A DNA stretch of 64,000 bases, taken from assembly GCF_000730165.1 (NCBI RefSeq), contig NZ_CP022110.1:186001-250000 (forward strand). The letters are read 5' to 3'. Shown here one piece after another: positions 61,907-64,000 of the stretch (position 1 is its first letter; the number at the start of each line of letters is the position of its first letter). The notes below the pieces were generated by a model. That model was not told the DNA's origin. It ran no database searches and saw nothing but the letters and a program-made list of their open reading frames with translations. The stretch is from Nitrospirillum viridazoti CBAmc. Lineage in GTDB: Bacteria > Pseudomonadota > Alphaproteobacteria > Azospirillales > Azospirillaceae. A program made the translations under genes and the position numbers.

Positions 61907-64000
61907 TCAGGCGACGGCGCTGTCCGTGGCGGGCGGCTGACCGCCCAGCCATTCGACTAGCCAGCGGCCCAGCATGTCCGCCGCCTCTTCCGCGTTTTCC
62001 CGCAGACGGGTGGCCAGGGCGCGTTGGATTTCGGGGTGGTCGTCGCGCAGGGCCTGCTGCGCCCGGCGGGCGTCGGCCGACAGTCCCGTCAGGCCCACGT
62101 TGGCGGCCACGCCATAGAGGGTGTGGGCGGCCTGGCCCGCGCCCGGCAGGTCGCCACCCGACACCTTCTCCAGGAAGCGTTCCGCCGTCTCCACTAGAGT
62201 GCGGGCGGTGATGGCGATGAATTCCGGCATGTCATGAGGTCCGATGGCCTGGGCGACGGTGTCCATCTGGCGCATGTCCAGCTGGGCCACGCCTTCCGTC
62301 GCCGTCTCCTCCGGCCATACCCGCGCGCCGCGCGCCATCCACGCCTGGTGCATGGCCTGGACCAGCGCCTCCGGCCGCAGGGGCTTGGTGACGAAGCCGT
62401 CCATGCCCGCCGCCAGGCAGCGGCCGCCGTCGGCGGCGTCGGTGTTGGCGGTGGTGGCCACCACCGGCACCTGGGCGCGCGTGGCGTCGGGCAGGGCGCG
62501 GATGCGGCGCGCGGCCTCCAGCCCGTCGATGCCCGGCAGTTGCATGTCCATCAGCACCAGATCGAAACGGCCGCGGGCCACCAGCCGGACGGCGGCGGCG
62601 CCGTCGGCGGCCACGGTGACCTTATGTCCCCGCGCCCGCAGCAGGGCGTCCAGCACCACCTGATTGGCGGTCACATCCTCCACCACCAGCACCGCCAGCG
62701 GCGGCAGGGCGATGGCGGCGGCCTGGGGGGCCATCGCGCCGGCGGCGGTGCGTGCCTCCGGTTCCGCCGTGGGGATGGTGAACCAAAAATGGCTGCCGTC
62801 CCCCGGCCGGCTGTGGAAGCCGATCTCCCCGCCCATGGCCTGGATCAGCTGTTTGGCGATGGCCAGGCCCAGGCCGCTGCCGCCGTAGCGGCGGGTGACC
62901 TCGGCGCTGGCCTGGCTGAAGGTCTCGAACAGGCGGCCCTGCGCCGCCTCCGGCACGCCGACGCCGGTGTCGGACACGATGATGCCGAACTGAAGCCGGC
63001 CATCGGCCAGGCGGTCGGCCGACGCGCTGATGCGCACCCAGCCCCGCTCGGTGAACTTGATGGCGTTGCCCACCAGGTTCAGCAGCACCTGACGCAGGCG
63101 CAAGGGGTCGCCCATCAGGCGTTCAGGGAAACCGGGACCCTTGCGGATTTGCAGGTCCAGGCCCTTTTCCGCGGCGCGGCCGGCCATCAGGTTGCGCACG
63201 CCGTCCAGCAGCGGGCCGGTGTCGAAGGCCGTCCGCTCGATCTCCAGCTTGCCGGCCTCCACCTTCGACAGGTCCAGCACGTCGTTCAAGATGGCCAGCA
63301 GGGATTCGCCGGATTCGTGCACCGTGCGGACATAGTCGCGCTGGCGCATCGACAGGCCCGTTTCCAGCAGCAGCTGGGTCAGGCCCAGGATGCCGGTCAT
63401 GGGGGTGCGGATTTCATGGCTCAGCGTCGCCAGGAAGCCGGACTTGGCGCCGTTGGCTTGGTCGGCGGCGCGCTTGGCCGCCGTCAGGTCCAGCTGCAGT
63501 TCCAGCATGTGGCGCATGCGCAGGCAGGTCTGCCGCCCCATGCGGTAGAGGAACACGGGATAGAGCAGGCTGCTCAGAACCAGGGCCAGGCCCGGCGCGT
63601 CCGCATGGCCGCCGGCGTCGGGAGCTGCCAGGGCGGTGCCCGTCAGGACCAGCAGCGCCAGGGCGGGCGGCACCAGTTGCAGCCGCAGCACCAGCGGATG
63701 GGGGGCGGTGCCGCTGGTGCGCAGGGCCATGGCCGCCCCCAGCACCAGGATGAGGAAAAAGCGGCCGGCCATATGGTCGCCCGGCCAGGCGAACAGGGGC
63801 AGCAGGCTCCACACCACCGAGGGCAGCAGGCGGGCGGTGGTCAGCAGCCGCAGCCAGGGGCGGGAAACGGTCAGGCGGTCGGCCTGGGCCAGGAAACGAT
63901 GAAGGGCCAGCTGCGACACGCCCACCGTTGCGACCGACAGCAGGGCCCAGGCGGCGACGGCGGGCCAGGGCGCCCAGGTGGCGGCACCGCCGGCCACCAC
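61907..64000 (-). CDS. Hybrid sensor histidine kinase with receiver and Hpt domains (N-terminus beyond the window)
   Basis: At least 697 residues; the start lies past the right edge. The visible N-terminal part holds about five hydrophobic segments (about 10-170), then a HisKA box LATLSHEIRTPMTGILGLTQ (about 190-210), HATPase motifs NLVGNAIKFTERG, SDTGVGVPEAAQ and GSGLGLAIAKQ, a receiver domain with VVEDVTANQVVLDALL and the Asp in LVLMDMQLPGIDG, and a C-terminal Hpt domain with the phospho-His in AGQAAHTLYGVAANVG. It is a complete multi-step phosphorelay protein; the stimulus is unknown. Confidence 0.9.
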   Translation of the reverse strand: MVAGGAATWAPWPAVAAWALLSVATVGVSQLALHRFLAQADRLTVSRPWLRLLTTARLLPSVVWSLLPLFAWPGDHMAGRFFLILVLGAAMALRTSGTAPHPLVLRLQLVPPALALLVLTGTALAAPDAGGHADAPGLALVLSSLLYPVFLYRMGRQTCLRMRHMLELQLDLTAAKRAADQANGAKSGFLATLSHEIRTPMTGILGLTQLLLETGLSMRQRDYVRTVHESGESLLAILNDVLDLSKVEAGKLEIERTAFDTGPLLDGVRNLMAGRAAEKGLDLQIRKGPGFPERLMGDPLRLRQVLLNLVGNAIKFTERGWVRISASADRLADGRLQFGIIVSDTGVGVPEAAQGRLFETFSQASAEVTRRYGGSGLGLAIAKQLIQAMGGEIGFHSRPGDGSHFWFTIPTAEPEARTAAGAMAPQAAAIALPPLAVLVVEDVTANQVVLDALLRARGHKVTVAADGAAAVRLVARGRFDLVLMDMQLPGIDGLEAARRIRALPDATRAQVPVVATTANTDAADGGRCLAAGMDGFVTKPLRPEALVQAMHQAWMARGARVWPEETATEGVAQLDMRQMDTVAQAIGPHDMPEFIAITARTLVETAERFLEKVSGGDLPGAGQAAHTLYGVAANVGLTGLSADARRAQQALRDDHPEIQRALATRLRENAEEAADMLGRWLVEWLGGQPPATDSAVA

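Overview
The window is 64 kb of high-G+C DNA, dense with genes, from what looks like an alphaproteobacterial chromosome. The gene content points to a Rhodospirillales/Azospirillaceae-like organism such as the Azospirillum/Nitrospirillum group; this is an inference. The supporting signs are the J-domain protein-cobS-cobT-bolA neighbourhood, an FNR-type [4Fe-4S] regulator, a nadA-nadB-nadC operon, MaeB malic enzyme, ubiE-ubiB, phoR-phoU-phoB, and the insertion sequence types.

Layout. 1-3066: right part of an IS66-family element (tnpA, tnpB, tnpC plus a coupled pRiA4b ORF-3-like passenger gene). 3067-4119: accessory remnant with an orphan gene fragment and two tandem Tsi6-like immunity genes. 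4112-8094: glutathione transferase, mtgA, and the ferrous iron operon feoA-feoB with a 50-residue Cys-rich membrane protein. 8100-11700: a second mobile block with a tyrosine recombinase plus IS91-type HUH transposase, then an IS630-type element. 11703-16893: hypothetical gene and a polar amino-acid ABC transporter whose binding-protein and permease genes are separated by a tandem array of a structured repeat. 17023-22073: PagL-like deacylase, tRNA-Ala(CGC), yggT, DUF167, argG, small membrane proteins. 22324-27360: rlmN, hydrolase, FNR-type regulator, RlmI-like methyltransferase. 27630-32535: nadABC with a strongly palindromic control region, followed directly by an Xre/RES toxin-antitoxin pair with its own operator. 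32532-38833: murI, cobT, cobS, J-domain protein, bolA, DUF2889. 38923-40153: an ISAs1-family element inserted in the last codons of aroB, with its 10-bp target duplication visible. 40116-50783: aroB-aroK, xerD, accA, asd, ubiB-ubiE. 50915-64000: AraC/FAD-monooxygenase divergon, phoB-phoU-phoR, maeB, an ECF sigma/anti-sigma/periplasmic sensor module, and a truncated hybrid histidine kinase.

The most interesting non-coding signal is a dispersed repeat of about 95-99 bp, with at least ten copies at six loci. Each copy can form three hairpins whose stems change sequence between copies while keeping base pairing, with loops near-constant as GACY and GGAT. At five loci the same end lies 4-10 bp behind a stop codon. 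No function is known to me. Other notable points are the clustering of NAD-related functions (nadABC beside an NAD+-consuming RES toxin, plus Tsi6-like immunity genes elsewhere), the aroB C-terminus rewritten by an IS, and several candidate operators (nad, xre-res, feo, pho, accA).
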